Shown: in pieces, positions 34,666 through 43,752 of the stretch
How positions within the stretch are numbered: the first letter of the stretch is position 1
Layout: each line of letters starts with the position of its first letter
Assembly (NCBI RefSeq): GCF_025165795.1
Contig: NZ_JAJAGO010000006.1
Location: 1-64,000 of the forward strand
Reading direction: 5' to 3'
Source of the DNA: Streptomyces gossypii
GTDB lineage: Bacteria > Actinomycetota > Actinomycetes > Streptomycetales > Streptomycetaceae
Length of the DNA: 64,000 nt
Translations under genes and position numbers: made by a program
Notes under the pieces: model-generated
What the model was told of the DNA's origin: nothing
Seen by the model: only the letters and a program-made list of their open reading frames with translations
The model's database searches: none

Positions 34666-35031
34666 TCACCCCAGCTGCGCTTTGAGGTGGTCGACCACCT
34701 CGCTGAACTCCTTCGTCGGCGAGAAGTCGACGTACTCGCAGTCCTCAAGCGCTTCTGGAGCATGCCCTGGCGCCCAGTAGAAGGCCTGTCCGGCCTCGTA
34801 GATCTCGTCCCCTCCTGCCGTCCGCATCCTCAGACGCCCCTTGAGCAGGTATCCCCAGTGAGGGCATTGACACAGGCCGTCCGGCAGACCCGTGAGAGCC
34901 GGCGCCATGTCCGCGCCCTGGGGAAACCGTACGAATCCGACGGACATGCCTCCCCCGACTTCCTTCATACGCAGTTCCACACCGCCACCTTCGATAGCGA
35001 CAGGAGCCTCGTTCCGCGTCGTCGCCGCCAT
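34666..35031 (-). CDS. Cupin-domain protein
   Basis: 121 residues from ATG 35031, with AAAGGAG upstream; the longer open frame to 35559 is not supported. A single small beta-barrel: CQCPHWGYLLKGRLRMRTAG and then EIYEAGQAFYWAPGHAPEAL, the two cupin motifs with only partial His metal ligands. FVRFPQGADM precedes motif 1. The role is unknown; it may bind a small ligand. It is convergent with the DUF4239 gene. Confidence 0.75.
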   Translation of the reverse strand: MAATTRNEAPVAIEGGGVELRMKEVGGGMSVGFVRFPQGADMAPALTGLPDGLCQCPHWGYLLKGRLRMRTAGGDEIYEAGQAFYWAPGHAPEALEDCEYVDFSPTKEFSEVVDHLKAQLG

Positions 35032-35360
35032 GGTCACTCCTTTGGGCCCACCGTGGGACCAGAAAAGGAAACGCCGTCCCCTCCAGCTTGGGTCCGACGG
35101 CTGCGATGCGCGAGCCGTGAGGTGCCGAGGCGACCACTCGTACGGCCTTCCCTGCTGGTCCAGCGGGCAGGTTTCGCCGGGCTGGCGTCCGCGCTGTCGT
35201 TCTACGACTATCCGGGCCTGCCTGAGGCCGTCCCGTAACAGCAGGATCATCGACATGGCGACGGCGGGCGAGGCCGTGTTCGCCGCGGGCAGGCACCGCC
35301 AGCCGGGAGAAGGAGACGGCGCAGCCGTACCCGCAGCCGTCCCCGATCCCCGTCCGCCGC
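35032..35360. other. Intergenic region, possible minus-strand gene remnant
   Basis: No intact gene. A minus frame from about 35257 reads MILLLRDGLRQARIVVERQR and LDQQGRPYEWSP, which looks protein-like but runs on antisense-like into the cupin leader and has no recognised family. It is likely a remnant. Confidence 0.3.
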
Positions 35361-35867
35361 TCAGGTGAGACCCGCTGGGGAGGAGCCGGAGGCGTCGGTG
35401 GTCCTGTGGCGTTCGATGACCGACCGGCGGATGGTCTCGCCGGTGGCGACGAAGGCGTCGATGGTGCCTTCGTCGAGATCGCGCACGGATGCCCGCTCCA
35501 GGGCCGCCCACATCTCCTCCAGCGGTCCGCGCATCGCCTTCCCCTCCTCGGTGAGCCATACGCGCATCGCCCGCCGGTCGTGCTCGGCCGGCTCACGTCG
35601 CAGCAGCCCGGCCTCCTGCATGCGCTTGAGGGATTTCGAGACCGTGGAGTGGTCCAGTCCCACGGTGGCGAGCAGTTCGGACTGGGTCTGCCCGTCCCGC
35701 TCCAGCAGTTGCATCAGCAGCAACTCCTGTCCTGCGTAGAGGCCCAGGCCGCGCAGGAGTTCACCCGCGTAGGCGCGGTGGGTGCGGGCCAGCGCGAAGA
35801 TCGCGAAGCTGAGGCGGCCGGTGCGCACCGGCCCCGGCGTCGTCTCAGCTCGGGGTGTCTGGTTCAC
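35361..35867 (-). CDS. MarR-family transcriptional regulator
   Basis: 168 residues from GTG 35867 (GGGAG upstream). Winged helix-turn-helix: YAGQELLLMQLLERDGQTQS, ELLATVGLDHSTVSKSLKRM, then the wing LRREPAEHDRRAMRVWLTEE. MarR dimers sense phenolics, oxidants or drugs. It is the last gene of a three-gene minus-strand run (nitroreductase-like, cupin, marR) and probably represses the run through the twin palindromes at 36949-36993. Confidence 0.88.
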   Translation of the reverse strand: MNQTPRAETTPGPVRTGRLSFAIFALARTHRAYAGELLRGLGLYAGQELLLMQLLERDGQTQSELLATVGLDHSTVSKSLKRMQEAGLLRREPAEHDRRAMRVWLTEEGKAMRGPLEEMWAALERASVRDLDEGTIDAFVATGETIRRSVIERHRTTDASGSSPAGLT

Positions 35868-35945
35868 AAGGCTCCCATCGGATAGGGGCGGTCAGCCGGG
35901 CGGGCTGACTCTGTCGGTGGCTGGCCGCGAAGAAGCTCTGGCCTG

Positions 35946-36413
35946 TCAGCGGGGCGGTCCGACGACGATCTGGCCGTAGGCGTCCGCCGCCTGGGCAAGC
36001 AGTTCGGGGGCGATCTCGAAGCCTTCGGGTCGCGGGGTGGACACATCGCGTCCGGCCATGCGGAACATGCCCTCGATGCCGCTGGGGGTGGCGATCATCA
36101 GCAGATCGGCCTCCTCGGAGGTGATCCGGTAGCCGTGCGGCACGTTCTTGGGCAGGAAGACGATGCCGCCCTCGCTGAGTTCGAATTCCTGATCGCCGGA
36201 CCATACAAGGGCAGTGCCCTTGATCAGCAGGAAGATCTCGTCCTCGAGGGTGTGCGTGTGGAAGGGCGGCGCCTCGCCCTTGCCGACGTGGAAACGGCCG
36301 ACCGTGAGCTGACCGTCGGTCGCCTGCCCGTCCAGCAGGACGGAGAACGTACCGCCATCGAGCCACTCGAGTGTCTGCTGCTGGTCCGGTGGGGCCAGGT
36401 AAGCCATGGACAT
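35946..36413 (-). CDS. Cupin protein (quercetinase/pirin-like)
   Basis: 155 residues. Cupin motif 1 is GEAPPFHTHTLEDEIFLLIKG with both His ligands and the Glu; motif 2 is ELSEGGIVFLPKNVPHGYRI with Pro and His. A complete metal site suggests a working dioxygenase or isomerase-type cupin. It sits between the nitroreductase-like gene (100 bp upstream, across a tandem repeat) and marR (78 bp downstream), all co-directional. Substrate unknown, perhaps an aromatic or flavonoid compound. Confidence 0.85.
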   Translation of the reverse strand: MSMAYLAPPDQQQTLEWLDGGTFSVLLDGQATDGQLTVGRFHVGKGEAPPFHTHTLEDEIFLLIKGTALVWSGDQEFELSEGGIVFLPKNVPHGYRITSEEADLLMIATPSGIEGMFRMAGRDVSTPRPEGFEIAPELLAQAADAYGQIVVGPPR

Positions 36414-36456
36414 GATGCGTGTCCCTTCAAGAAGGTCGCCGCAGCGGTGATCGCGG

Positions 36457-36526
36457 TGCGGTGGAGGTCAGTGCGGTGGAGGTCAGTGCGGTGGAGGTCA
36501 GTGCGGTGGAGGTCAGTGCGGTGGAG
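36457..36526. repeat. 15-bp tandem repeat, about 4.7 copies
   Basis: TGCGGTGGAGGTCAG repeats without change at 36457, 36472, 36487 and 36502, with a partial fifth copy to 36526. The stop codon of the nitroreductase-like gene (36513-36515) lies in the fourth copy. The unit is a multiple of three, so copy-number change would not alter the frame. It may set the length of the untranslated gap before the cupin gene. Confidence 0.9.
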
Positions 36527-36929
36527 TGAGCGCGATGACCGGGATGATCCGGCTCGTCTTGCGCTGGTAAGCGGCGAAGCCGGGATACAGGGCGGCTTGC
36601 TGGGCGTAGTACGCGTCGCGCTGCGGTCCGTGCAGTTCGGCGGCGCGCACATCGAGAGTCTCGTCGCCGACCTCGATCCGGGCGTCCGGGCGGGCCAGCA
36701 GGTTGTGGTACCAGTCGGGATTGCGGTCAGAGCCCGCCTTGGACGCGAAGACCAGGTAACGGCCGCTGTCGGGCAGATACATCATCGGACTGATGCGGGC
36801 AGCGCCGCTGCGCGCTCCGACGGTGTGCAGCAACAGCAGGGGCGCCCCCTCGAAGGAGCCGCCGACCCGGCCGAGGTTGGCGCGGAACTCTGCGATGGTG
36901 CGGGCGTTGAAGTCGTGAGCATCAGGCAT
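36513..36929 (-). CDS. F420-dependent nitroreductase-family (Ddn-like) protein
   Basis: 138 residues. The signature of the deazaflavin (F420)-dependent nitroreductase family is clear: LLLLHTVGARSGAARISPMM, ASKAGSDRNPDWYHNLLARP and RRIIPVIAL-type ending (SRIIPVIALTP). These split-barrel enzymes reduce quinones and nitro compounds with F420H2. First gene of the operon with cupin and marR; twin palindromes lie just upstream of its start. The C-terminal stop is inside a tandem repeat. Confidence 0.88.
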   Translation of the reverse strand: MPDAHDFNARTIAEFRANLGRVGGSFEGAPLLLLHTVGARSGAARISPMMYLPDSGRYLVFASKAGSDRNPDWYHNLLARPDARIEVGDETLDVRAAELHGPQRDAYYAQQAALYPGFAAYQRKTSRIIPVIALTPPH

Positions 36930-36948
36930 TTTCGGCCCCCCTACTTAT

Positions 36949-36993
36949 GTGGCTGGCCACTAAAATGTACCGCCATTTACAGTGGCTAGCCAC
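36949..36993. promoter_or_regulatory. Two palindromic operator sites upstream of the nitroreductase operon
   Basis: GTGGCTGGCCAC (36949-36960, 10 of 12 symmetric) and GTGGCTAGCCAC (36982-36993, perfect) are spaced 33 bp centre to centre, three helical turns. They flank an AT-rich stretch that should contain the promoter (TACATT on the minus strand). Likely binding sites for the MarR product. Confidence 0.6.
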
Positions 36994-37192
36994 GCATGCA
37001 TGGCGGGACCTCGCAGAATGCCCTGCTCCGGGCCGCTGAGCTGCACTGATCGTTGCGTACGAATGTCCTGCGGCGGCCTGCCCACGCGGTCGCGCCGCCC
37101 CTCCCACCCGCTGATGCCGGAGGAGCGGGCCCCCTCTCAGCAGCCACTACGGAGGGGGCTAGGCTCCCGTCTCAGCTGACCTTGGGGGTTCG

Positions 37193-37272
37193 ATGGAGAC
37201 GCTGTGGCACACAGACCCGATGCGGGTCTGCCGCTACCGCCTCGTCGAGCGGCTCGGCGCGAAGGGCAACGA
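37193..37272 (+). pseudogene. Relic of a Ser/Thr kinase N-terminus
   Basis: From ATG 37193 the frame reads DPMRVCRYRLVERLGAKGND, the same pattern as the start of the two kinases downstream (DPLRLGPYRVLGVLGEGGMG). After the glycine loop the similarity ends and only low-complexity Arg/Pro sequence follows to 37396. It appears to be a leftover of a third kinase gene in the array. Confidence 0.55.
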
Positions 37273-37403
37273 CGCCCCCGTACCCGGACGCCGCCGCCCC
37301 ACCCGCACGCCGGAGGCCGACCGTGCGGCTCCCCCCGGCCTGGGCCACGGCGGGTTCTCCCGGGCCCCCGCTGCCGCTGCTCTCCTCACGGAATGACGAC
37401 CGG

Positions 37404-39830
37404 ATGTCCCCTCCCCCCACCCCGCCCACCCCCGTCGCCTCCCCGCTCGCCTACGACGATCCGTACCAGCTCGGCCCGTACCAGCTGGTCGCCAGGCTCG
37501 GCAACGGAGGCATGGGCACCGTCTACCTCGGACGGGACGAGAGCGGCCGTACGGTGGCGCTCAAGACCATGCACCCGCGGATCGCCGCCACTCCCGAATT
37601 CCGCAGCCGCTTCCGGCTGGAGACGGAGGCGGCGCGAGTCATCGGGGGGCGGCACGGAGCCGAGGTCGTCGATGCCGACCCGTACGCGCCGACGCCGTGG
37701 CTGGCGACCGAGTGTGTGCCGGGCCCGCCGCTGGACGAGGCCGTCGAGCAGTACGGTCCCCTTCCCGAGCAGGCCGTACGTGCGCTGGGTGCCGCGCTCT
37801 GCGAGGCGCTGGGCCAGCTGCACCACTCGGGGGTCGTGCACCGCGACCTCAAGCCGTCCAACATTCTCCTCACCCCCTCCGGCCCCAAGGTCATCGACTT
37901 CGGCATCGCGCGGGCGATCGGCGACGCCCGGCTGACCCGTACGGGAGCGGCGGCGGGAACCCCTGCCTACATGTCGCCCGAGCAGGCCACCGGCGGTGAA
38001 CACACCGCTGCGGGTGAGGTGTTCGCACTCGCCGGAGTGCTTGTCTTCGCCCTGACGGGGCGCGGCCCGTTCGGCGGTGGCCAGGCGGCCGACCTGCTCT
38101 ACCGGGTGCGGTACGGCGAGCCGGACCTGTCCGGCGTACCGGATGCGCTGCGGCCCGTGCTGGCCCGCTGCCTGCTCAAGGAGCCCGGCGACCGGCCGGG
38201 CACCGCGGAGCTGGCGGCTCACCTGGGTACGGTGCGCGGTGACTTCGCCGACCACCTGCCGCACGGCGTGCTGGCCGCCGTCACCTGGCGGGCGGCTGCC
38301 CTGTGGCAGGCCGTGCCCCAACGCGCGGCCCCGCCACCGGAGCGGCACGGGCCGGAGCGGCCCTCGCGGCGCAGGATGCTGGCGATGGCGGGTGGTTCCG
38401 CGCTCGGGGTGACGGCCGCGGTGGCCGGGGGCGTCTGGGCCTGGTCCGCGTTCGGGCCGGGCAGTGGCCCTGAGGCAGGCGACTCACCCTCGCACGGGCC
38501 GGACGGTGCGCCGTCGCCTGTCTGGCAGGCCCCCACCCTCTCCGTCAACGAGGACTACGACCTGCCGCCGATCGCCGCGGCGGGCCTGATCCTCACCATG
38601 GACCGGGAGGGCTTGGTCGCCTTCGACGCGAAGAGCGGCGACCGACGCTGGAGCAAGCCGGAAATCCACACGGAGCGGATCAGCACCGACGGGCACCGGA
38701 TCCACGCGATACTCCCCGAGCCCGGCGGGCCGAGGCAGGAGGGCAAGGCCGACGGCAAAGGCGGGGGCACGGACAAGGGCGAGGGCAAGGACGAGGGCAA
38801 GGGACTGGCCATCTGCGCCCTCGATCCCGATTCGGGCTCCCAGGAAATCCTCGGCAGACTCCCGGACTTCGACGGCAGGGAGATCAAGGACACGCTCGAT
38901 GCGAGCGAGCCCACCGCCCAACCGCTCCGCACCAGCGGGGAGATCCTCTATCTGGCGGCGCGGACACGTAAGACGAACGCCGCGTTCGAGGAGAGCACCG
39001 AGGACTGGCACCTGGTGGCCTTCGACCTGGGCGCGGGAGAGGAGCTGTGGCGCGAGCCGCTCCCCGACTACCAGTTCTCCAGCCGCAGCCACCAGGCCAG
39101 CGCCTATCTCGTCGCCCGCAGGGACGACCGGCTGCTGCTGACCCTGGCCACCGAGAGCGCGTCCGAGGAAGGCGACTGGTTCTACCTGACGCTCGCGCGC
39201 GACGCCCGTACGGGAAAGAAGCTGTGGGAGGGCGCACGGGTGCCGCTCGGCGCCGGCGAAAGGTTCGGCGGCACCTCCCTCGCACCGGTCCCCACCGACG
39301 GCAGCCACCTGTACTTCGGCTCCTTGCAGCTCAGTGCGTGGCGCCTCTCGGACGGAGAGGAGGCGTGGACGTACTCCACCCCCGGCGTCGACCGGGGTCA
39401 GAAGGACGAGCACGGCACCCCCTTGGCCCTGTACGGCCCGCCGGCCCTCCGGGACGGCGTGGTGTACGCCGTCGAGAGGGGGCGGGGGCTCATCGCGGTC
39501 GACGCCTCCGACGGGCGGCTGCTGTGGCGGGAGAAACAGGACCAGCAGGAGAAACCGGAGAAGCAGGGAAAGCAGGGGAAGGCGAAGGGCAAACCCCGTC
39601 CGTCCGTCGGCTTCACACCGATCGTCGGCGACAAGTACGTCTATGTCGTGCTGGTGGAAGCCGAGAACCGGACACGCCTCAGCGCGGTCAACCGTAAGAC
39701 CCGCCGCTCCGAGTGGACCTTCTCGATGGCCAGCCCGGACGGAGTCGGCAGCCGCCTCATCGTTGACGAGGAGTCGCGCCGGATCGTCGGCTCGACCCTC
39801 CAGGGCACCTACGCCATCCCCCTCGAGTGA
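37404..39830 (+). CDS. Receptor-like Ser/Thr protein kinase with PQQ-like beta-propeller
   Basis: 808 residues from ATG 37404; the frame is open upstream to 37053 but holds only the relic region. Kinase domain about 25-290: GNGGMGTVYLG loop, VALK Lys54, HRDLKPSN (146-153), DFG (165-167) and the APE-like MSPEQ segment. One transmembrane helix follows an Arg-rich stop (LAMAGGSALGVTAAVAGGVW, about 333-352). The extracytoplasmic part has PQQ-type blades (GLVAFDAKSGDRRW, LVAFDLGAGEELWREPL, LIAVDASDGRLLW) broken by Lys/Gly-rich insertions (about 445-465 and 710-735). It probably senses an envelope signal. The second kinase follows after 57 bp. Confidence 0.92.
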   Translation: MSPPPTPPTPVASPLAYDDPYQLGPYQLVARLGNGGMGTVYLGRDESGRTVALKTMHPRIAATPEFRSRFRLETEAARVIGGRHGAEVVDADPYAPTPWLATECVPGPPLDEAVEQYGPLPEQAVRALGAALCEALGQLHHSGVVHRDLKPSNILLTPSGPKVIDFGIARAIGDARLTRTGAAAGTPAYMSPEQATGGEHTAAGEVFALAGVLVFALTGRGPFGGGQAADLLYRVRYGEPDLSGVPDALRPVLARCLLKEPGDRPGTAELAAHLGTVRGDFADHLPHGVLAAVTWRAAALWQAVPQRAAPPPERHGPERPSRRRMLAMAGGSALGVTAAVAGGVWAWSAFGPGSGPEAGDSPSHGPDGAPSPVWQAPTLSVNEDYDLPPIAAAGLILTMDREGLVAFDAKSGDRRWSKPEIHTERISTDGHRIHAILPEPGGPRQEGKADGKGGGTDKGEGKDEGKGLAICALDPDSGSQEILGRLPDFDGREIKDTLDASEPTAQPLRTSGEILYLAARTRKTNAAFEESTEDWHLVAFDLGAGEELWREPLPDYQFSSRSHQASAYLVARRDDRLLLTLATESASEEGDWFYLTLARDARTGKKLWEGARVPLGAGERFGGTSLAPVPTDGSHLYFGSLQLSAWRLSDGEEAWTYSTPGVDRGQKDEHGTPLALYGPPALRDGVVYAVERGRGLIAVDASDGRLLWREKQDQQEKPEKQGKQGKAKGKPRPSVGFTPIVGDKYVYVVLVEAENRTRLSAVNRKTRRSEWTFSMASPDGVGSRLIVDEESRRIVGSTLQGTYAIPLE

Positions 39831-39887
39831 CCTTTCCCCGCCCGTATCCGGACAGTTCTCGACAGCGACAGCAGGAGAATGAGCAGG

Positions 39888-41966
39888 ATGAACCCCCTCG
39901 GCTACGGCGACCCCCTACGGCTCGGCCCCTACCGGGTCCTCGGCGTGCTCGGTGAGGGCGGGATGGGGAAGGTCTACCTCGGACGCGACAGCTCGGGCCG
40001 CAAGGCGGCGGTCAAGGTGCTGCTCCCCGAACTCGCCCACGACGCGCAGACCTCACAGCGCTTCCTGCGGGAGGCGCAGGCGGCGCAGGCCGTACGCGGC
40101 AAGGGTGTGGCGCGCGTGCTGGCCGTGGAGACCGAGGGCGGACGGCCGTACATCGCCACGGAGTTCCTGGCGGGCCCGACGCTGGACTCCCTGGTGCGGC
40201 ACCATGGTGCCCTCCAGGAGCCGTACGTACGGGCGCTCGGCGCCACGCTCGCCCGGACACTCGGCGACATCCATGCGGCAGGCCTGGTGCACCGGGACCT
40301 CAAGCCGTCGAACATCGTGCTGACCTCGACAGGGCCGCGCGTCATCGACTTCGGCATCGCACGGCCCGAGCACGGGATGACCCTGACCACCACGGGGCAG
40401 ACACCCGCCACCCCTGGCTACGGCGCCCCCGAGCAGATTCTCGGGCAGCGCACCGGGCCTGCCGGTGACCTCTTCGCGCTGGGCGCGGTGCTCGTCTACG
40501 CGGCGACCGGGGCGCCCGCCTATGACGCCGGTCATGTGGCGGCCGTGCAGTACGAGGTGGTGCACGGACAGCCCCGGCTGGACGCGCTCCCGCCCGCGCT
40601 GCGGATCCTCATCGAACCGTGCCTCGCCAAGGACCCGGCGCTGCGCCCCCTTCCGGCCCAGATCATCTCCGCCCTGGACCCTCCGCGCGGTGCGGCGAAG
40701 CTGTGGAAGCAGGGGCCGGTGGCCGTCGAGATCGGCCGCTCCGAGGAGGAGGCGCGCCGGCTGGCGACCTTCCCCGACGCGGACACCCTCGTGGGGAGCA
40801 CGGCTCCCGGCACCGGCGCGCCCTCCCGCAGACGCTTCTTCACCGGACTGGCCGCGGGAGGAACCGTGCTCGCGGCGGCCGGGGTGGGCGGCTTGTGGTG
40901 GATGACGGGCGACGAGACACCGCCGCGCGCCCACCCGTGGGACGCGGACCGCCTCACCGACTACGAGCAGGGGAAGGCCCCCGACCCGCTGTGGGGTCCC
41001 CAGAAGACGCCGGTGACCGGCGGTGTCGATCTCCTCGTCGTCCGGGATCTGATCATCCTCGACACCCGGAGTCCGGACCTCATCGCCTACTCGGTGACCG
41101 ACGGCAAGCTCAAGTGGAGGGCGAAGGACGTCGGTTGGCCGGCGCTGTACTCGCCCTCGGTCGACCTCCTGCTGGCCAAGAGCGTGGACGAGCTCTACGG
41201 AGTCGCCCGTAAGACCGGGGAACGTCTCTGGAGCAGCCCCGTGGGCATCGTCACCGTGCTCGCACTGGCCGGGGACGTGTACTACTACCACGACATATCG
41301 GGCGACTACCGTGTGCCCGGCGAGGTCGTAGCCCTCCGCGTCACCCGGAGCGGCTCGAAGGAACTGTGGCGCAAGCCCATACCGTTCGGCGCCGATGTCG
41401 ACGACCTCGAAGCCGCGGCAGCCGGGGACCGCTTGGTACTGACAGCGCGGGAGCGCGGAGCGGTCGCCCTGGACGCCGCGAACGGTGAGGAGGTCTGGAA
41501 GGTCTCCCGGAAGTCCGGAGAGACGTGGCTCCCGTACGTCGCCGGTGACACGGTCTACCTCGGCGGCCCGTCCCTGCGTGCCTTCCGGCTCAGCGACGGC
41601 AAGCCCGGCTGGTCCGAGGCCGCGTCGACGAACAGCGGCCTGTCCGTGGGAGCCGTCGACGGCGATCACCTGTATCTCGTGGCCGGCGGACAGCTGCGCT
41701 GCCACCGCCGCAAGGACGGCTCCAAGAAGTGGGCCCGGGTGCTGCAGAACCCGATCCAGGGCCGGCCGGTTGTCTCGGGGGACACCGTCTGGGTCTCCTC
41801 CTCTCTGGGCACGGAGGGGGTCAAGGCGTTCCGCAAGAGTGACGGGGAACCGCTGTGGACCCTCCAGAAAGGGCAGGAGGCGGAGGGCAGCGCGAAGATA
41901 GCGGGGGCGGGCAACCGGGTGTTCTCCTTCCGCGACGGGAAACTGACCGCACTGCCGGTCATCTGA
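39888..41966 (+). CDS. Second Ser/Thr protein kinase with PQQ-like beta-propeller
   Basis: 692 residues from ATG 39888, chosen because AGGAG is 10 bases upstream; ATG 39879 is too close to it. Kinase markers: GEGGMGKVYLG (22-32), Lys43, HRDLKPSN (135-142), DFG (154-156). The transmembrane helix is LAAGGTVLAAAGVGGLWWM near 320. The outer part carries PQQ-like blades (LIAYSVTDGKLKWRAKDV, LYGVARKTGERLWSS, VALDAANGEEVWKV, LRAFRLSDGKPGWSE, VKAFRKSDGEPLWTL). Same orientation as the first kinase, and closely related, so tandem duplication is likely. Confidence 0.92.
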   Translation: MNPLGYGDPLRLGPYRVLGVLGEGGMGKVYLGRDSSGRKAAVKVLLPELAHDAQTSQRFLREAQAAQAVRGKGVARVLAVETEGGRPYIATEFLAGPTLDSLVRHHGALQEPYVRALGATLARTLGDIHAAGLVHRDLKPSNIVLTSTGPRVIDFGIARPEHGMTLTTTGQTPATPGYGAPEQILGQRTGPAGDLFALGAVLVYAATGAPAYDAGHVAAVQYEVVHGQPRLDALPPALRILIEPCLAKDPALRPLPAQIISALDPPRGAAKLWKQGPVAVEIGRSEEEARRLATFPDADTLVGSTAPGTGAPSRRRFFTGLAAGGTVLAAAGVGGLWWMTGDETPPRAHPWDADRLTDYEQGKAPDPLWGPQKTPVTGGVDLLVVRDLIILDTRSPDLIAYSVTDGKLKWRAKDVGWPALYSPSVDLLLAKSVDELYGVARKTGERLWSSPVGIVTVLALAGDVYYYHDISGDYRVPGEVVALRVTRSGSKELWRKPIPFGADVDDLEAAAAGDRLVLTARERGAVALDAANGEEVWKVSRKSGETWLPYVAGDTVYLGGPSLRAFRLSDGKPGWSEAASTNSGLSVGAVDGDHLYLVAGGQLRCHRRKDGSKKWARVLQNPIQGRPVVSGDTVWVSSSLGTEGVKAFRKSDGEPLWTLQKGQEAEGSAKIAGAGNRVFSFRDGKLTALPVI

Positions 41967-42057
41967 CGAGCCGCTGGCCGGGCTCCTCCGCTGGCGTCAA
42001 GATCACGAATCCGGGCCGACAGCGAAAACGCCGACAGTGAAGACGGAGGCACAGCGG

Positions 42058-43524
42058 ATGGGAGTCCTGGCGCGACTGCGGGCCGTCGCACACGCCACCC
42101 GCCCCTACGACCCGGAGTTCGCGGAAGCCATGGAACGCCGGTGGGCAACGCTGCCCGACATCGTCAAGACTCCCGGGCAGATCATCGGACAGCACGGCGT
42201 CGGCTGCGAAGGCACCCACGGCGTCTTCCCCAAGTGCGACCTCAAGTGCACGCCCTGCTACCACTCACGCGACGCCAACCAGGTACGTGTCGACGGCACC
42301 CACACGCGAGAACAGGTCGCCGCCCAGATGGGCCTGCTGCGCACCCTGCGCGGCCCGCGCGCCCACACCCAGCTCATCGGCGGCGAGGTGAGCCTGCTGC
42401 CGCCGGACGAGCACGCCGCCACCCTGCAGATCATGCGGGACCACGGCCGGGAGCCGATGAGCTTCACCCACGGCGACTTCGACTACGGCTATCTGGAGCG
42501 CCTCGCCCTCGGGGGCGACGGCGGACGGCGCCTCGGAAGGCTGTCGTTCGCCGCGCACTTCGACAGGTTCATGTACGGCAGGCGCGGCATCGAACGCCCG
42601 TCCAGCGAGCAGGCCCTGAATCCCTACCGCGAAGCGTTCACCCACATGTTCGCAAAGCTGCGGCGCCAGCACGGGGTCCGGTACTTCCTCGCGCACAACA
42701 TGACCGTCACCCCCGGCAACCTCGACGAGATCGCCGGCGTCATCCGCGACTGCCGGACGATGGGCTTCGGCATGTTCTCCTTCCAGCCCGCCGCCTTCCT
42801 CGGCGACGAACGGCGCTGGAAGGAGCGGTACCGCGAGGCAACCCCGGACGCGGTCTGGGCGGAGATCGGACGCGGCGCCGGGCGCCCCCTCGGCTACCAC
42901 GTCTTCCAGAACGGCGACGTACGCTGCAACCGCACCGCGTACGGGTTCTACGTCGGAGACCGCTGGCACCCCTTCCTCGAAGACGACGATCCGCGCGACC
43001 TCGCCGTACGCGACGCCTTCTTCCGCCACTTCGGCAAGATGAGCTTCACCGGCACCCGGCCCGCCCTGCTGGCGGCCAGACTCAGCCGCGTCATCGCCCG
43101 CCACCCCGGCACGGTAGTCACCGCGACACGCTGGCTGCTGCGGACGCTGCGCCGCGTGGGGCCGGTGCGGGTGCTGCGCCACCGCTTCCGGGTCCGGCCG
43201 GTCACCTTTGTGATGCACCAGTTCATGGACGCGGACGTCGTCGCACCGGCCTGGGAGATGATGCAGCGCGGCGAAAAGGCCCAGGACCCGGAGCTGCTGG
43301 AGACCCAGGAACGCCTGGCCGCCTGCCACTACGCGATGGCCCACCCGGAGGACGGCACCCTGGTGCCCGCCTGCGTACAGCACGCCGTCCTCGACCCAGC
43401 CGAGAACGCCCAGCTCCGCACCCTCCTCCCCCTGATCGAAACCCGCCCCGGCCAGTCCGCCGCCCCACGGCACGGGGGTGACGTCCGGCGTACGCCGCAC
43501 GGTGCCGGAGAAGCGCACCCGTGA
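42058..43524 (+). CDS. Radical SAM protein
   Basis: 488 residues from ATG 42058 (GGAGG 8 bases upstream; GTG 42037 would put the ribosome site inside the gene). The iron-sulfur motif is FPKCDLKCTPCYHSR, a CxxxCxxC arrangement; LIGGEVSLLPPDEH resembles the SAM-binding GGE motif. The C-terminal half is unusual, with Arg-rich helices (RVIARHPGTVVTATRWLLRT) and late Cys residues (ACHYAM, VPACVQH). The substrate is unknown; peptide or lipid modification is possible. It follows the kinase pair by 91 bp on the same strand. Confidence 0.88.
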   Translation: MGVLARLRAVAHATRPYDPEFAEAMERRWATLPDIVKTPGQIIGQHGVGCEGTHGVFPKCDLKCTPCYHSRDANQVRVDGTHTREQVAAQMGLLRTLRGPRAHTQLIGGEVSLLPPDEHAATLQIMRDHGREPMSFTHGDFDYGYLERLALGGDGGRRLGRLSFAAHFDRFMYGRRGIERPSSEQALNPYREAFTHMFAKLRRQHGVRYFLAHNMTVTPGNLDEIAGVIRDCRTMGFGMFSFQPAAFLGDERRWKERYREATPDAVWAEIGRGAGRPLGYHVFQNGDVRCNRTAYGFYVGDRWHPFLEDDDPRDLAVRDAFFRHFGKMSFTGTRPALLAARLSRVIARHPGTVVTATRWLLRTLRRVGPVRVLRHRFRVRPVTFVMHQFMDADVVAPAWEMMQRGEKAQDPELLETQERLAACHYAMAHPEDGTLVPACVQHAVLDPAENAQLRTLLPLIETRPGQSAAPRHGGDVRRTPHGAGEAHP

Positions 43525-43526
43525 GA

Positions 43527-43690
43527 TCAGCGCAGGGCGCTGCCCCCTGCCGGGGTGACCGTCGTACCGGCGTACCGCAGGAGTACCGGGCCCGAGATGA
43601 AGGGCCGGGTCTCCAGGAGCCGCAGCCGCAGGTCGGCTGACTCGACAGCCGTGCGCCCCGGCCGACGGCCACCGGGAAGATTTGAGCGCC
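43527..43690 (-). pseudogene. Possible C-terminal remnant of a DHFR-like reductase
   Basis: The minus strand reads LPGGRRPGRTAVESADLRLR, LLETRPFISGPVLLRYAGTT. The LRLLETR-F-SG-VLLRY pattern is that of the C-terminal strands of RibD_C/DHFR-like proteins. No N-terminal part remains; composition upstream becomes random. The assignment is tentative. Confidence 0.35.
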
Positions 43691-43752
43691 CGCACCTCGT
43701 CGGCGACCGGCCCGCGCGGCACGGTGCAGTTCGCCCAGCCACAGCGCTCGGG

